The notes: generated by a model from the letters alone, not told the origin. Counted from the stretch's first letter, positions 1 through 5,827 are shown. The stretch is 7,045 nt of DNA from an uncultured Treponema sp. (GCA_946403565.1 CAMJAJ010000063.1:1-7045), one strand, 5' to 3'. Translations and numbers: made by a program.

Positions 1-3
1 TTT

Positions 4-90
4 GGAAAGATGTCCGAGTGGTTTAAGGTACATCCTTGGAAGGGATGCATAGGAGCAATCCTATCTGGGGTTCGAATCCCCATCTTTCCG
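4..90 (+). tRNA. tRNA-Ser, anticodon GGA
   Basis: This is a class II tRNA that folds completely by eye. The acceptor stem pairs GGAAAGA (4-10) with TCTTTCC (83-89), with G90 as discriminator. The anticodon stem pairs CATCC (31-35) with GGATG (43-47) around the loop TTGGAAG, which gives anticodon GGA at 38-40 and reads UCC and UCU. The long variable arm, ATAGGA/TCCTAT with loop GCAA (49-64), is typical of tRNA-Ser. The T arm is TGGGG/CCCCA with loop TTCGAAT (66-82). The 3' CCA is not encoded, because TAT follows position 90, so it must be added after transcription. Its promoter lies outside the window. The SRP RNA starts three bases downstream. Confidence 0.97.
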
Positions 91-93
91 TAT

Positions 94-189
94 GCTCAGA
101 TGCTCTGCACGCTGGTGCTAGAAAACCCCGCCAGATCGGGAACGAAGCAACGGTATTTAGTTTCTGGTGGTGACAGGGATTATCTGAGC
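94..189 (+). ncRNA. ffs: Signal recognition particle RNA, small bacterial (4.5S) type
   Basis: This is the RNA core of the signal recognition particle. It binds Ffh and the receptor FtsY and targets nascent membrane and secreted proteins. The conserved tip is visible at 128-153: outer pairs CCG/CGG, the internal-loop residues CAG and AGCA, and a GGAA tetraloop at 139-142. The rod is closed by a perfect 8-bp helix, GCTCAGAT (94-101) with ATCTGAGC (182-189), and further pairing such as CAC (108-110) with GTG (170-172) lies between. About 96 nt is the usual size for forms lacking the Alu domain. Two tip bases differ from the common consensus but preserve pairing: the pair closing the tetraloop is G138-C143 rather than C-G. 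A tRNA-Ser next to the SRP RNA gene is an arrangement known in other bacteria, for example Bacillus. Exact ends are inferred from the closing helix. Confidence 0.85.
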
Positions 190-205
190 TTTTCTTTTCT
201 TTCCC
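182..205 (+). terminator. Probable terminator of the tRNA-Ser/SRP RNA transcript
   Basis: The 3' arm of the SRP RNA closing helix (182-189) runs straight into a T-rich tract, TTTTCTTTTCTTTCCC (190-205). The stable rod followed by a U-rich tail would act as an intrinsic terminator. A second TTTTCTTTTC tract lies at 213-222. The U-tract is broken by C residues, so efficiency is uncertain. Confidence 0.5.
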
Positions 206-268
206 GTACAGATTTTCTTTTCCACGAAATTTCACCCCGTTCACTTTTTAGAGCTGCCCTATAACCTT

Positions 269-297
269 TGGACATTCCCGTTGTTTACTTCTATATA
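269..297 (+). promoter_or_regulatory. Candidate sigma-70-type promoter for the transglutaminase-like gene
   Basis: A -35-like TGGACA (269-274) and a -10-like TATATA (292-297) are separated by 17 bases in an AT-rich spacer. Transcription would start near 304, giving a leader of about 107 nt before the ATG at 411. Each hexamer matches the consensus at four of six positions. The support is spacing, location and the hairpin that starts just after the predicted +1. Confidence 0.45.
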
Positions 298-307
298 CAG
301 GAAGGCA

Positions 308-383
308 GTTTCAAAAACACATTCACCAGGCTCCGCCAGCGCAGGTGCAAGGCGCAGCATCATGGTGAGTGGACATTTGAAAC
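308..383 (+). promoter_or_regulatory. Long structured hairpin in the 5' leader of the transglutaminase-like gene
   Basis: Three nested helices stack into one rod. GTTTCAAA (308-315) pairs perfectly with TTTGAAAC (376-383). After a 4x4 internal loop (AACA/GACA), CATTCACCA (320-328) pairs with TGGTGAGTG (363-371), with one U-G wobble. GCTCCGCC (330-337) then pairs with GGCGCAGC (351-358) with one C-C mismatch, around a 13-nt loop. The wobble pairs only in plus-strand RNA, where it would be A-C on the other strand, which fits a role in this mRNA. The hairpin begins about four bases after the predicted transcription start and ends 17 bases before the Shine-Dalgarno AGGAG (401-405). No T-run follows, so it is not an intrinsic terminator. 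It does not match any riboswitch class I recognise. Confidence 0.5.
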
Positions 384-410
384 AGGCTCTCGGTCATAAA
401 AGGAGTTAAA

Positions 411-1961
411 ATGAAACACAGCAGCAAAATCGTTTTGTGCCTGCTTGCGACGGCACTCTTTTCGCTCCAGCTCCACGCCCGCGAAACGATGAATTCCCGC
501 GTCAGGAGCATTCCCGGAGACATAAGCTCCAGCGTAACCCAGAACCCCAAGAAGAACCTGGACGCACTGGTGACGAACCTGACGGAGGGCCTGGGAGACG
601 ACGGCCTCAAGGTCCGTGTCATCCACGACTGGATCTGCGACAACATAGCATACGATGCGGACATGTACTTTTCCGGAAAGGTCAAGAAGCAGGACTGGGA
701 GTCCGTCCTCAAGACCAAGAAGGCCCTCTCCCCCGGCTACGTGGACCTCTTCAACAGGATGTGCTCGCTTGCGGGCATTGAGAGCGTCGCAATCAAGGGC
801 TACTTCAAGGGCTACGGCTACGGCGACTCCCTGAAGGACGAGCCCAACCACGTCTGGAACGCGGTAAAGATCGGCAACAGCTGGAAGCTCGTGGACGTCA
901 CGCTGGACGCCGGCTCCCTGGAGCAGCGGACCTTCGTCAAGCGCTACTCCACCCAGTGGCTCTTCCTGCGGCCCGACCATTTCATCTACTCGCACCTGCC
1001 GGAGGACCCCGCCTACCAGCACGTGGACAGCTCCAAGGTCCGCACGATGGAGCAGTTCAAGGCCGAACCCTACGTGCCGGGCATCTTCTTCAACTACGGA
1101 TTCGACTTCGCCGGAGCCGTACCGGACTACCGGACGACGATATCCGGACCGGTCACCTATGACTTCAAGCTTGCCAGCCCGAACGTCTCGGTCCTGGGCG
1201 GCATCTGCGAGCGGGTCACGATGGTCAAGGCGCCAAACGCCAGCTGGATAAGCAGGTCCGGAAACACCCTCTCCGTCTCGTTCGACGTGCCGACCGCAAA
1301 GGAGTACCAGGCATTCCTCTACGCCTGCCCCTCCGATGAGGAGCGCTACCCCTGGTTCTTCTCCGACACGGAGTTCGAGGGGAACATCCTGGGCAAGGCA
1401 AAGAAGCTCGCCGCCGCGGGTGAGATCAGTAAGGCGGAGCTCAAGAGCCTGACGGACTCCTACTTCAAGGTCGCCCACAACAAGCGCTACTACCTGAACG
1501 AGGACCTCTTCGACGACGAGCGCAACGAGAACGTCAAGAAGGTCTTCCGCGCCCTCAAGCTTTCCGCCAGCTCCATGGAGGAGGTCCTGCGCTTCGACAT
1601 CCGCAGCGATGGCGTGTACACGGGCTACGGCAGCAACGTGGTCAAGTACCCCACCGCCTACACGGAGTACACCCTCTGCAAGAACACCGCCCTGCTTTCC
1701 CCGGCCGAGGGCGCGCTCAAGATCGGCGAGGTAGTCCACTTCTCGGTCGCGAGCGGCGACTACCGGTCCGTGGCCGTGGCTGCAAACGGCGGCGAGCTCA
1801 AGAAGCTGGAGAAGGACAGGAACGGAAACTTCAGCGGCGACCTTTCAATCGGCGGCGACCTCGCCCCGAAGGATGCCTCCGCCCCCCTCTCGTCGGTGAG
1901 CGTGTTCGGCTCCAAGGACGGCCACCACTACGAGGGCCTCTGGGTCTACCAGATTAAATAA
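411..1961 (+). CDS. Secreted transglutaminase-like (KY/Cyk3-type) protein with Ser in place of the catalytic Cys
   Basis: This 516-residue protein has a typical signal peptide: basic start MKHSSK, hydrophobic core to about residue 20, and a likely cut after LHA (23). It is therefore probably exported. Residues about 64-170 match the transglutaminase-like fold. VIHDWICDNIAYD (70-82) is the usual helix, SPGYVDLFNRMCSLAGI (107-123) is the nucleophile helix, NHVWNAVKI (146-154) carries His147, and KLVDVTLDAG (159-168) carries Asp162. The family's C-x-G-Y is S-P-G-Y here, so the nucleophile is Ser107 (codon TCC at 729-731). The segment DHFIYSHLPEDP (about 189-200) and the following PYVPGIFFNYG resemble kyphoscoliosis-peptidase and Cyk3-like proteins. 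The remaining C-terminal part looks like beta-sandwich sequence, inferred only. AGGAG at 401-405 lies five bases before the ATG. Loss of Cys suggests a binding or structural role. The substrate is unknown. Confidence 0.85.
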   Translation: MKHSSKIVLCLLATALFSLQLHARETMNSRVRSIPGDISSSVTQNPKKNLDALVTNLTEGLGDDGLKVRVIHDWICDNIAYDADMYFSGKVKKQDWESVLKTKKALSPGYVDLFNRMCSLAGIESVAIKGYFKGYGYGDSLKDEPNHVWNAVKIGNSWKLVDVTLDAGSLEQRTFVKRYSTQWLFLRPDHFIYSHLPEDPAYQHVDSSKVRTMEQFKAEPYVPGIFFNYGFDFAGAVPDYRTTISGPVTYDFKLASPNVSVLGGICERVTMVKAPNASWISRSGNTLSVSFDVPTAKEYQAFLYACPSDEERYPWFFSDTEFEGNILGKAKKLAAAGEISKAELKSLTDSYFKVAHNKRYYLNEDLFDDERNENVKKVFRALKLSASSMEEVLRFDIRSDGVYTGYGSNVVKYPTAYTEYTLCKNTALLSPAEGALKIGEVVHFSVASGDYRSVAVAANGGELKKLEKDRNGNFSGDLSIGGDLAPKDASAPLSSVSVFGSKDGHHYEGLWVYQIK

Positions 1962-1992
1962 GCGGAAGCACCTGATAGGGAGCATACGGGCA

Positions 1993-2026
1993 TCTCGAAA
2001 AACTCGCTTCCAGCGGTTTTTCGAGA
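1993..2026. repeat. Perfect inverted repeat (long hairpin) downstream of the transglutaminase-like gene
   Basis: TCTCGAAAAAC (1993-2003) and GTTTTTCGAGA (2016-2026) are exact reverse complements. The loop contains a further CGCT/AGCG helix (2005-2008 and 2012-2015) around TCC, so nearly the whole element pairs. It starts 31 bases after the stop codon. No T-run follows the stem, so it may protect the mRNA 3' end or be a repeat unit rather than a classical terminator. The core GTTTTTCGAG recurs at 2144 and 5797. Confidence 0.7.
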
Positions 2027-2128
2027 GTGCCGTCGAGTCGGACCCTTGCTTGCAAGGTCAGTCGCATACAATATCGCGACTTAGGACATCGCATTTGCCT
2101 TGACGCTTCGCTGGCGGTTCCAGAGTTA

Positions 2129-2154
2129 CCTCAAAAAACTGAAGTTTTTCGAGG
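2129..2154. repeat. Inverted repeat with the GTTTTTCGAG core
   Basis: CCTC (2129-2132) pairs with GAGG (2151-2154), and AAAAAC (2134-2139) with GTTTTT (2144-2149), around a TGAA loop. The A2133/C2150 mismatch becomes a G-U pair in minus-strand RNA, so the stem is fully paired only when read leftward. It shares its right arm with the hairpin at 1993-2026. Confidence 0.6.
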
Positions 2155-2171
2155 TTCCCATACGATAGACA

Positions 2172-2204
2172 GTCCGATGTTCGATTCCCCATCGGACATC
2201 GGAC
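2172..2204. repeat. Inverted repeat with duplicated right arm
   Basis: GTCCGATG (2172-2179) pairs with CATCGGAC (2190-2197) around a 10-base loop. The sequence ATCGGAC is immediately repeated (2191-2197 and 2198-2204), so GTCCGATGT (2172-2180) can alternatively pair over nine bases with ACATCGGAC (2196-2204). It abuts the A-tract of the terminator. Confidence 0.55.
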
Positions 2205-2235
2205 AAAAAAAGGCCGGCATGCAGCCGGCCTTTTT
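2205..2235. terminator. Bidirectional intrinsic terminator
   Basis: A GC-rich stem, GGCCGGC (2212-2218) with GCCGGCC (2224-2230) and loop ATGCA, is flanked by seven A residues on the left (2205-2211) and five T residues on the right (2231-2235). It reads as a stem plus U-tract in both directions, as expected between the convergent transglutaminase-like gene and the minus-strand gene ending at 2356. Confidence 0.9.
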
Positions 2236-2355
2236 CATTGTGTACCGATTATACCGAAAAGCTCCCCGCTGGGAGAGAGAGGCGCCCGCGGAGGGGCAAT
2301 CAGCCCGCGAGAGCGTTGCGAACCCCGCAGTGGGTGGAGCGTCAGCAGCCCCGGG

Positions 2356-3885
2356 CTATTCGGTCTCGGATATGGTGATGTTGAAGTTCTGAAGCAGGGA
2401 GATGAAGTTGTACAGCTTCTTGTACACGTCCACGCAGCGCTGCTTGAGCTTGCCCTCCGCAAAGCGGTCCAGGTCCTTCCAGTTCCGCATGACGGTGGGA
2501 TGGGGCTTCACGAAGTCCTCAAGGAGCATCTTCAGGTTCTTGTCAAAGATGATGATGTTCTGCTTGGCAATGCCAAGAATCTGGGCGGCCTCGTTGTTCA
2601 CGTCGCCCAAAGTCATCTCCATGATGTTCCGGGACTCCCGGTCACGGTCAATCCTCGGCATGAGGGTGCGCAACTTGTTCCCGAACTTACCGGACTCGGT
2701 CAGGGCCTCGTCCAGCGTCGTTATCTTGGAAGGCAGATCCATCAGCTGATGGGCGGCCTCGCTCATGGGCTGGGACATGGTCTGCGTGGCCCACTCGCCG
2801 CGGACGACGAGGATGTCGGAAAGCTCGCGCACGTCCTTCTTGATGTAGTTCAGCAGGAAAACCTTCAGGTAGGAAAGCGGGGCCGTATACAGGAAGCCCG
2901 TCAGGTTCCTGTTCGTAAAGGTCTGGCTCACCGTGTCGTTGTAGTTCTTCAGCGGCTCTATGCTCGTGTTGCCGAAGATCTGGCTCAGCAGGTTGTCAAC
3001 CTTTCCGGCCGTCTGCCGCTCCTTGAGCGTGCTCAGGACATCGTCCACGGTCTTGCGGGTCTGCGAGATGTACTCGTCCATGATATGGTAGTCCTCACCC
3101 TTCACCACCTCCTTGTAGGCGGGGTTGTCGGTGATCAGCTGCACCATCATCTCCAGGATGCCCTGCTCGCGGACATAGCGGAGCCGCTGCAGGACCTTCT
3201 TCCAGGTGCTGAGCGTTATCGGCTCAACGCCCTTGAGGGATTTCATCAGCTTGAACACGTCGTCCCAGTCATCGGCCGGCAGCGGCCAGGCGACCGAGAC
3301 GAAATTCTTTATGTCCTCAACGATGTAGGAGCCGCCGATCTGCTGGAACTTGGGCGCCGCGTTGAAGCTCCGCTCCTTCATGGAGCTGTCAAATTTCTTG
3401 AGCAGGAAGAAGAAGTCGTACTGGGTAAAGTTCTTGAAGAGCAGGAGCTTGGTGTACAGGTTGTCCGCCTTCATTATCTTGTCGTTCGTGAACTCCGCCG
3501 TGAACTTGTCCAGCTGGGCCTTGGTCTCCTCCATCAGCCGCGGAAGCGGCATGGTGGACCCCCGCTTGTTCAGCTCCTCCTCGGACAGGGCCTCGGACAG
3601 CTTCTTCTGATCCTCGGACAGCGTGACATCTATGACCATCCGCTTGATGGAATTGGGGTTCGTGTTCGCGAACATCAGCTGGGCAGGCGAGACAGCCTTA
3701 TATATCTCGTAAAAGAACTTCGCGAAGGTCGGATCGACCTCATGGGAGGACGGCTTGTAAAAATGGTACTTCGTCTTGGACAGGTTCTTTGCTATCCGTT
3801 TGAGCATCTTGCGCTTGATAGCATTGTCGTCCCCGCCGCTGAAGAGGGTCGTGATTATGTTCTGGAAAATATTGCCGCTAGCCAT
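2356..3885 (-). CDS. Conserved spirochaete protein of unknown function (DUF5312-like)
   Basis: This encodes 509 residues with no signal peptide or membrane segment, so a soluble cytoplasmic protein is likely. The sequence is rich in Lys, Leu and Asp and appears largely alpha-helical. The N-terminal part (about 20-68) is strongly basic: KRKMLKRIAKNLSKTKYHFY is followed by an aromatic-rich stretch, FAKFFYEIYKAVSPAQL. Residues about 150-170 contain another aromatic cluster, FTQYDFFFLLKKF. I recognise no catalytic motif. The overall look recalls a spirochaete-restricted family annotated as DUF5312; that assignment is from memory and uncertain. The ATG at 3883-3885 is chosen because an excellent promoter lies 9 bases upstream and no earlier start is plausible. 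There is no Shine-Dalgarno sequence, so translation may be leaderless. The gene ends at TAG and is followed by the terminator at 2205-2235. Confidence 0.85.
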   Translation of the reverse strand: MASGNIFQNIITTLFSGGDDNAIKRKMLKRIAKNLSKTKYHFYKPSSHEVDPTFAKFFYEIYKAVSPAQLMFANTNPNSIKRMVIDVTLSEDQKKLSEALSEEELNKRGSTMPLPRLMEETKAQLDKFTAEFTNDKIMKADNLYTKLLLFKNFTQYDFFFLLKKFDSSMKERSFNAAPKFQQIGGSYIVEDIKNFVSVAWPLPADDWDDVFKLMKSLKGVEPITLSTWKKVLQRLRYVREQGILEMMVQLITDNPAYKEVVKGEDYHIMDEYISQTRKTVDDVLSTLKERQTAGKVDNLLSQIFGNTSIEPLKNYNDTVSQTFTNRNLTGFLYTAPLSYLKVFLLNYIKKDVRELSDILVVRGEWATQTMSQPMSEAAHQLMDLPSKITTLDEALTESGKFGNKLRTLMPRIDRDRESRNIMEMTLGDVNNEAAQILGIAKQNIIIFDKNLKMLLEDFVKPHPTVMRNWKDLDRFAEGKLKQRCVDVYKKLYNFISLLQNFNITISETE

Positions 3886-3894
3886 ATAAACGAT

Positions 3895-3923
3895 ACTATA
3901 CGAAATATACGGCTTTTAGTCAA
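3895..3923 (-). promoter_or_regulatory. Strong sigma-70-type promoter of the spirochaete hypothetical gene
   Basis: On the minus strand, TTGACT (3923-3918) and TATAGT (3900-3895) are separated by exactly 17 bases, and each matches the consensus at five of six positions. Only nine bases separate the -10 box from the ATG. Transcription would therefore begin within about three bases of the start codon, near 3888, which predicts a leaderless mRNA. It also makes this gene transcriptionally separable from the upstream metallopeptidase gene. Confidence 0.75.
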
Positions 3924-4013
3924 TCTTTCAAAGAAGAGCACTTGCAGGAAGCGCGTCACAGCGGGCAAGACTGGCAGGCCCGGCGGCATAGGAAGCCGCG
4001 GGCAGCAAGGCCA

Positions 4014-5780
4014 TCACTCCCGGTAGATGAGGTTCACCCTGCCCGCCGCAAAGCCGTAGTTGTCGAAGGCCCAGCGGTTCAGCTCCTGCCCCGCGTCGGC
4101 GAAGGCGGAGGCCCCCGTCTGGCGGATATAGGCGGCCAGCCCCCCCTCGATCTGATTGACGGAGTCGCGTTCCGCCAGCGACACCATGTAGGGCGCGACA
4201 CGGGGGAGGGACTGCTGCATGATGTAGGCCATGAACTCGTTCCGCATCAGGTAGTCGTCGTTCCGGTCGTAGTTCAGCCCCGGCTGGGTCTCCCAGAAGA
4301 CCTGGATGAAGTTCAGGCTCTTCCGGTCAAAGCCGTCGTACACCACGTCCACCTCGGCCCGGAATTCCGGGGAGGTGAAGTAGATGCCGTGCCAGCTCTC
4401 GTGGGCCATGAACTGCCAGCGCAGGTACTCGGGGGACTCGCGGGAGAAGGACACGATGGCCCCGTCCCCCTCCGCGTAGCGGCCGTTGCCTACGTCCAGG
4501 ATCACCCCGTTCGCCAGCAGGATATCGCGCAGGAGGTACTCCCGGTCGTTGAGCGTGAAGTCCTGCGCCGTCGCCTCCGAGAAGAAGGCCGCCAGGTCCT
4601 TGGCCCGGTAGTCATGCGCGTTGTAGCCGTGATGGGTCTTGATGAACTCGTCGCTGACCAGGGTCCCCCGGTAGCCGGTCTTTTCCGCAAAATAGGCCAG
4701 GCGGGTCAGGAAATCGCCCTGCACCTTGTAGTCCTCGAAGTCAAAGAAGAGGACGTGCGGCACCTCCTCCCACTCGAACAGCTCGTAGTCCCGCCCGCGC
4801 CAGTTGGCCTTGGGCCAGCCCATGATCATGCCGAGGTCCGTCACCAGGGGGTACAGGACGTGGCCACCGGACCTGGTCTCAAGCAGCGGCTCGTTGGCCT
4901 CCAGGAGGATCGCCTGCACCTGGTCGCTGGAGCCGAAGTCCAGCCGCGCGTACGGCTTGGCGAACGCCGACAGCTGCAGGGTAGCCTTGTTGTACTTCCG
5001 GTTCCTCCGTATCGTAAGCTCCTCGTCCCCGTAGCGGGCGAAAAGCTTCTTCTGCTCCTGCCACGTGCCAATGTCATCCGTGGGAACGAGCTTGACGGTG
5101 ATCTTGGGAAGCAGGGTGGAGTTGAACAGACGCTCGGACTCCGTGAAGTCATGGGAGACAGACTCCAGCACCTCCACCGTGCCGCCCCGGTCGCTGAACG
5201 CATAGAGGGGAACCGGGCTGGAGAAGTCCCAGCCGACCATCACCTTGGAGAAGGTCACGCTCTCTATCTGGCAGGGGTGCGAGGAGTGCAGGAAGAAGCC
5301 CGCCGGAACCACCCCGTCCCTGCCGACGCTGACGGACAGGCGGAAGGCCGTGATGCCCTTGCTGTCGAACATGAGGTAGTCGCCCGAGACAAAGTTGCTG
5401 CCGGGGGCAACGGAGTCCCCCGAAGAGGAGGACTTGTCGTAGAGGAAGCCGAACTGGAAAGGCAGGGTCTTCGCCGTCTTGTCGTAGCTGCCGTCGATCG
5501 TCTTTATCACGGCGACCAGGGAGATGCCGCCGTTGGACTTTATCTCCCGCCGCAGATGCACCTTCTGGTTGGCCGTGAAGCGGTAGTACAGGGAGGCATT
5601 CTTCTCAGGCCGGGTAATCCGGGCCTTGGCGGACTGGGAGTTCATCGCGACGAAGCGTTCCCCGTTCATTCCGAGCGGCGATGAAGAAGCGATAAACTTG
5701 TCGGTTATGAAAAAGCTCGCCCCCAGGAAGAGGATACATGAGAAAGCCAGGAAAAGAGCCTCTAGAATCCTACGGTTCAT
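4014..5780 (-). CDS. Membrane-anchored putative zinc metallopeptidase (HExxH...E, gluzincin-like)
   Basis: This encodes 588 residues. A single hydrophobic segment near the start (about 5-25, after MNRR) is an uncleaved anchor or signal peptide, so the bulk should lie outside the cytoplasmic membrane. Residues about 40-310 look like beta-rich sequence of unknown fold. The C-terminal part carries the zinc-peptidase signature H460-E461-S-W-H464. Fifty residues separate it from Glu515 in RNEFMAYIMQQ, a plausible third zinc ligand in the spacing seen in gluzincins. E461 would be the general base. Substrate and family are unknown; I do not match it to a named peptidase. The ATG at 5778-5780 is chosen because it starts the hydrophobic segment, and a promoter lies 8 bases upstream. 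There is no Shine-Dalgarno sequence. The same-strand neighbour downstream has its own promoter after a spacer of 128 bases. Peptidase activity is inferred from the motif alone. Confidence 0.8.
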   Translation of the reverse strand: MNRRILEALFLAFSCILFLGASFFITDKFIASSSPLGMNGERFVAMNSQSAKARITRPEKNASLYYRFTANQKVHLRREIKSNGGISLVAVIKTIDGSYDKTAKTLPFQFGFLYDKSSSSGDSVAPGSNFVSGDYLMFDSKGITAFRLSVSVGRDGVVPAGFFLHSSHPCQIESVTFSKVMVGWDFSSPVPLYAFSDRGGTVEVLESVSHDFTESERLFNSTLLPKITVKLVPTDDIGTWQEQKKLFARYGDEELTIRRNRKYNKATLQLSAFAKPYARLDFGSSDQVQAILLEANEPLLETRSGGHVLYPLVTDLGMIMGWPKANWRGRDYELFEWEEVPHVLFFDFEDYKVQGDFLTRLAYFAEKTGYRGTLVSDEFIKTHHGYNAHDYRAKDLAAFFSEATAQDFTLNDREYLLRDILLANGVILDVGNGRYAEGDGAIVSFSRESPEYLRWQFMAHESWHGIYFTSPEFRAEVDVVYDGFDRKSLNFIQVFWETQPGLNYDRNDDYLMRNEFMAYIMQQSLPRVAPYMVSLAERDSVNQIEGGLAAYIRQTGASAFADAGQELNRWAFDNYGFAAGRVNLIYRE

Positions 5781-5788
5781 ACGGGAAA

Positions 5789-5817
5789 ATACTAGAGTTT
5801 TTCGAGGGTTTTGTCTA
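5789..5817 (-). promoter_or_regulatory. Promoter of the putative metallopeptidase gene
   Basis: On the minus strand, TAGACA (5817-5812, five of six matches) and TAGTAT (5794-5789, four of six) are spaced 17 bases apart. The -10 box ends 8 bases before the ATG at 5780, so the transcript would again be leaderless or nearly so. The box lies in a 47-base gap shared with a divergent gene, whose own promoter would have to overlap it. Confidence 0.55.
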
Positions 5818-5827
5818 CACTGTCACC

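Larger units (their letters stand above)
1962..2355. other. Hairpin-rich spacer between two convergent genes
   Basis: I see no convincing gene in these roughly 390 bases. The left part (1990-2204) is a chain of small inverted repeats: the large hairpins listed separately, plus GACC/GGTC with CTTG loop (2041-2059) and GTCGC/GCGAC (2061-2080). A strong bidirectional terminator follows at 2205-2235. The stretch 2236-2355 is GC-rich and holds only a weak CTCCC/GGGAG hairpin. Codon structure is absent. The density of palindromes suggests a dispersed intergenic repeat family, which is an inference. Confidence 0.5.

Noticed and set aside
10..264. Open frames on both strands across the start of the window
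   Set aside because: They lie on the tRNA and SRP RNA, which fold convincingly; the translations have no protein-like character.
435..482. Lipoprotein signal in the transglutaminase-like protein
   Set aside because: The only early Cys (residue 10) sits at the start of the hydrophobic core without a lipobox; LHA at 21-23 fits ordinary signal peptidase cleavage.
360..1739. Long antisense open frame opposite the transglutaminase-like gene
   Set aside because: Its codons are exactly in register with the sense codons, so it is open simply because the sense gene avoids TTA, CTA and TCA. The sense protein has a signal peptide, a ribosome binding site and a recognisable domain.
2027..2392. Possible 121-residue protein in the hairpin-rich spacer
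   Set aside because: It reads through a strong terminator and several inverted repeats, has no ribosome binding site and lacks the codon bias of neighbours.
3983..3999. GCGGC/GCCGC hairpin after the metallopeptidase gene as an intrinsic terminator
   Set aside because: Only five pairs with a seven-base loop and no T-run on the minus strand, so not supported.
2500..4026. Long plus-strand open frame opposite the spirochaete hypothetical gene
   Set aside because: Same codon-register artefact of GC-rich codon use; the minus strand has the promoter and the natural protein composition.
3942..5684. Long plus-strand open frame opposite the metallopeptidase gene
   Set aside because: Also in codon register with the sense gene; its translation is rich in Val, Gly, Arg and His repeats typical of antisense of GC-rich genes.
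5738..5827. Upstream start for the small hypothetical gene
   Set aside because: It would overlap the 5' end of the divergent gene and the spacer, has no ribosome binding site, and the extra residues do not look coding.
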